The notes under the pieces are model-generated. The model searched no databases. It saw nothing but the letters and a program-made list of their open reading frames with translations, and was not told where the DNA came from. A stretch of 59,560 bases of DNA from Paraburkholderia rhizosphaerae (GTDB lineage: Bacteria; Pseudomonadota; Gammaproteobacteria; Burkholderiales; Burkholderiaceae): the NCBI RefSeq assembly GCF_004366595.1, contig NZ_SORE01000034.1:1-59560 (forward strand), in the 5' to 3' direction. Position numbers and translations under genes: made by a program. Numbering within the stretch: the first letter of the stretch is position 1; each line of letters starts with the position of its first letter. Of this stretch, positions 59,484 to 59,560 are shown piece by piece.

Positions 59484-59560
59484 ATGACAGATTCAACTTT
59501 CGACGCGACGGCTGTGCGCAGCTGGCTGCGGGACCTGCAAACCCGTATCGCCGATGCGCT
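59484..59560 (+). CDS. hemF: Oxygen-dependent coproporphyrinogen III oxidase, N-terminal fragment
   Basis: The first 25 codons, MTDSTFDATAVRSWLRDLQT and RIADA, run off the window. They match the usual start of Burkholderiales HemF (MTD-S/T-x-x-D...VR-x-W/Y-L-x-x-LQTxIAD). HemF oxidatively decarboxylates coproporphyrinogen III in haem synthesis. Assigned from a short stretch only. Confidence 0.7.
   Translation, partial: MTDSTFDATAVRSWLRDLQTRIADA

Overview
The window looks like chromosomal DNA from a Burkholderia sensu lato species, most likely Paraburkholderia or Caballeronia. This rests on high GC with GC-rich third codon positions, on small families typical of that group (DUF4148, DUF3331, DUF2818), on many LysR, AraC and FixJ-type regulators, and on recognisable protein types. 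The exact species cannot be fixed from sequence alone. I see no rRNA, tRNA, CRISPR array or intact insertion sequence.

Layout. (1) 0.8-6 kb: a very large glycine-rich autotransporter, followed by a second, partial and broken copy of its beta-barrel. (2) 6-11 kb: a secreted Vgb-like beta-propeller protein divergent from a Tat-exported phospholipase C, then a small conserved protein and an arylamine N-acetyltransferase whose N-terminus is frameshifted. (3) 11-15.3 kb: a LysE exporter, a CMD/AhpD-type protein, and two TauE/SafE paralogues with a LysR regulator between them. The two exporters share a palindromic operator. (4) 15.3-22.3 kb: a copper/silver efflux operon with translationally coupled genes, order small metal-ligand-rich protein, cusC, cusB, cusA, cusF. 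(5) 22.4-24.9 kb: a nucleoside hydrolase and an ECF-sigma-like protein. (6) 25-41 kb: a redox and electrophile-detoxification region with repeated paralogues. It holds three nitroreductases, three of the four CMD proteins, cupins, an RclC-like membrane protein, a GNAT, an aldo/keto reductase, an NmrA-like protein, a Nu-class GST, a quinone-reductase-like MDR protein, two orphan FixJ-type response regulators and an AraC regulator. (7) 41-57.5 kb: DUF3788, a second AraC regulator, a TldD/TldE pair, an azoreductase plus SDR, a tryptophan-monooxygenase-like flavoprotein, a MscS channel with a cyclic-nucleotide-binding-like domain, a RidA-like protein, a lactonase-like propeller, DUF4148, DUF2818 and an alpha/beta hydrolase. 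(8) 57.7 kb to the end: an MFS exporter and the first codons of hemF.

The most distinctive content is in the intergenic DNA. A promoter-like element (TTGACC, 17 bp, TTTAAT) with an overlapping GTTC-N11-GAAC box occurs at 31.3, 46.6 and 40.9 kb (the last on the minus strand), with a diverged copy at 55.8 kb. A second, roughly 190-bp element occurs at 11.1, 23.6 and 43.1 kb. A third, shorter element occurs at 31.0 and 53.2 kb. A CMD-nitroreductase module with an identical 43-nt hairpin terminator is duplicated 13 kb apart, and a separate CMD gene is duplicated between 12 and 26.5 kb. My reading (inference) is that the region grew by local duplication of redox genes together with their control DNA, so that several flavin, quinone and nitro reductases may share one electrophile-responsive regulator. 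That regulator is not identified.
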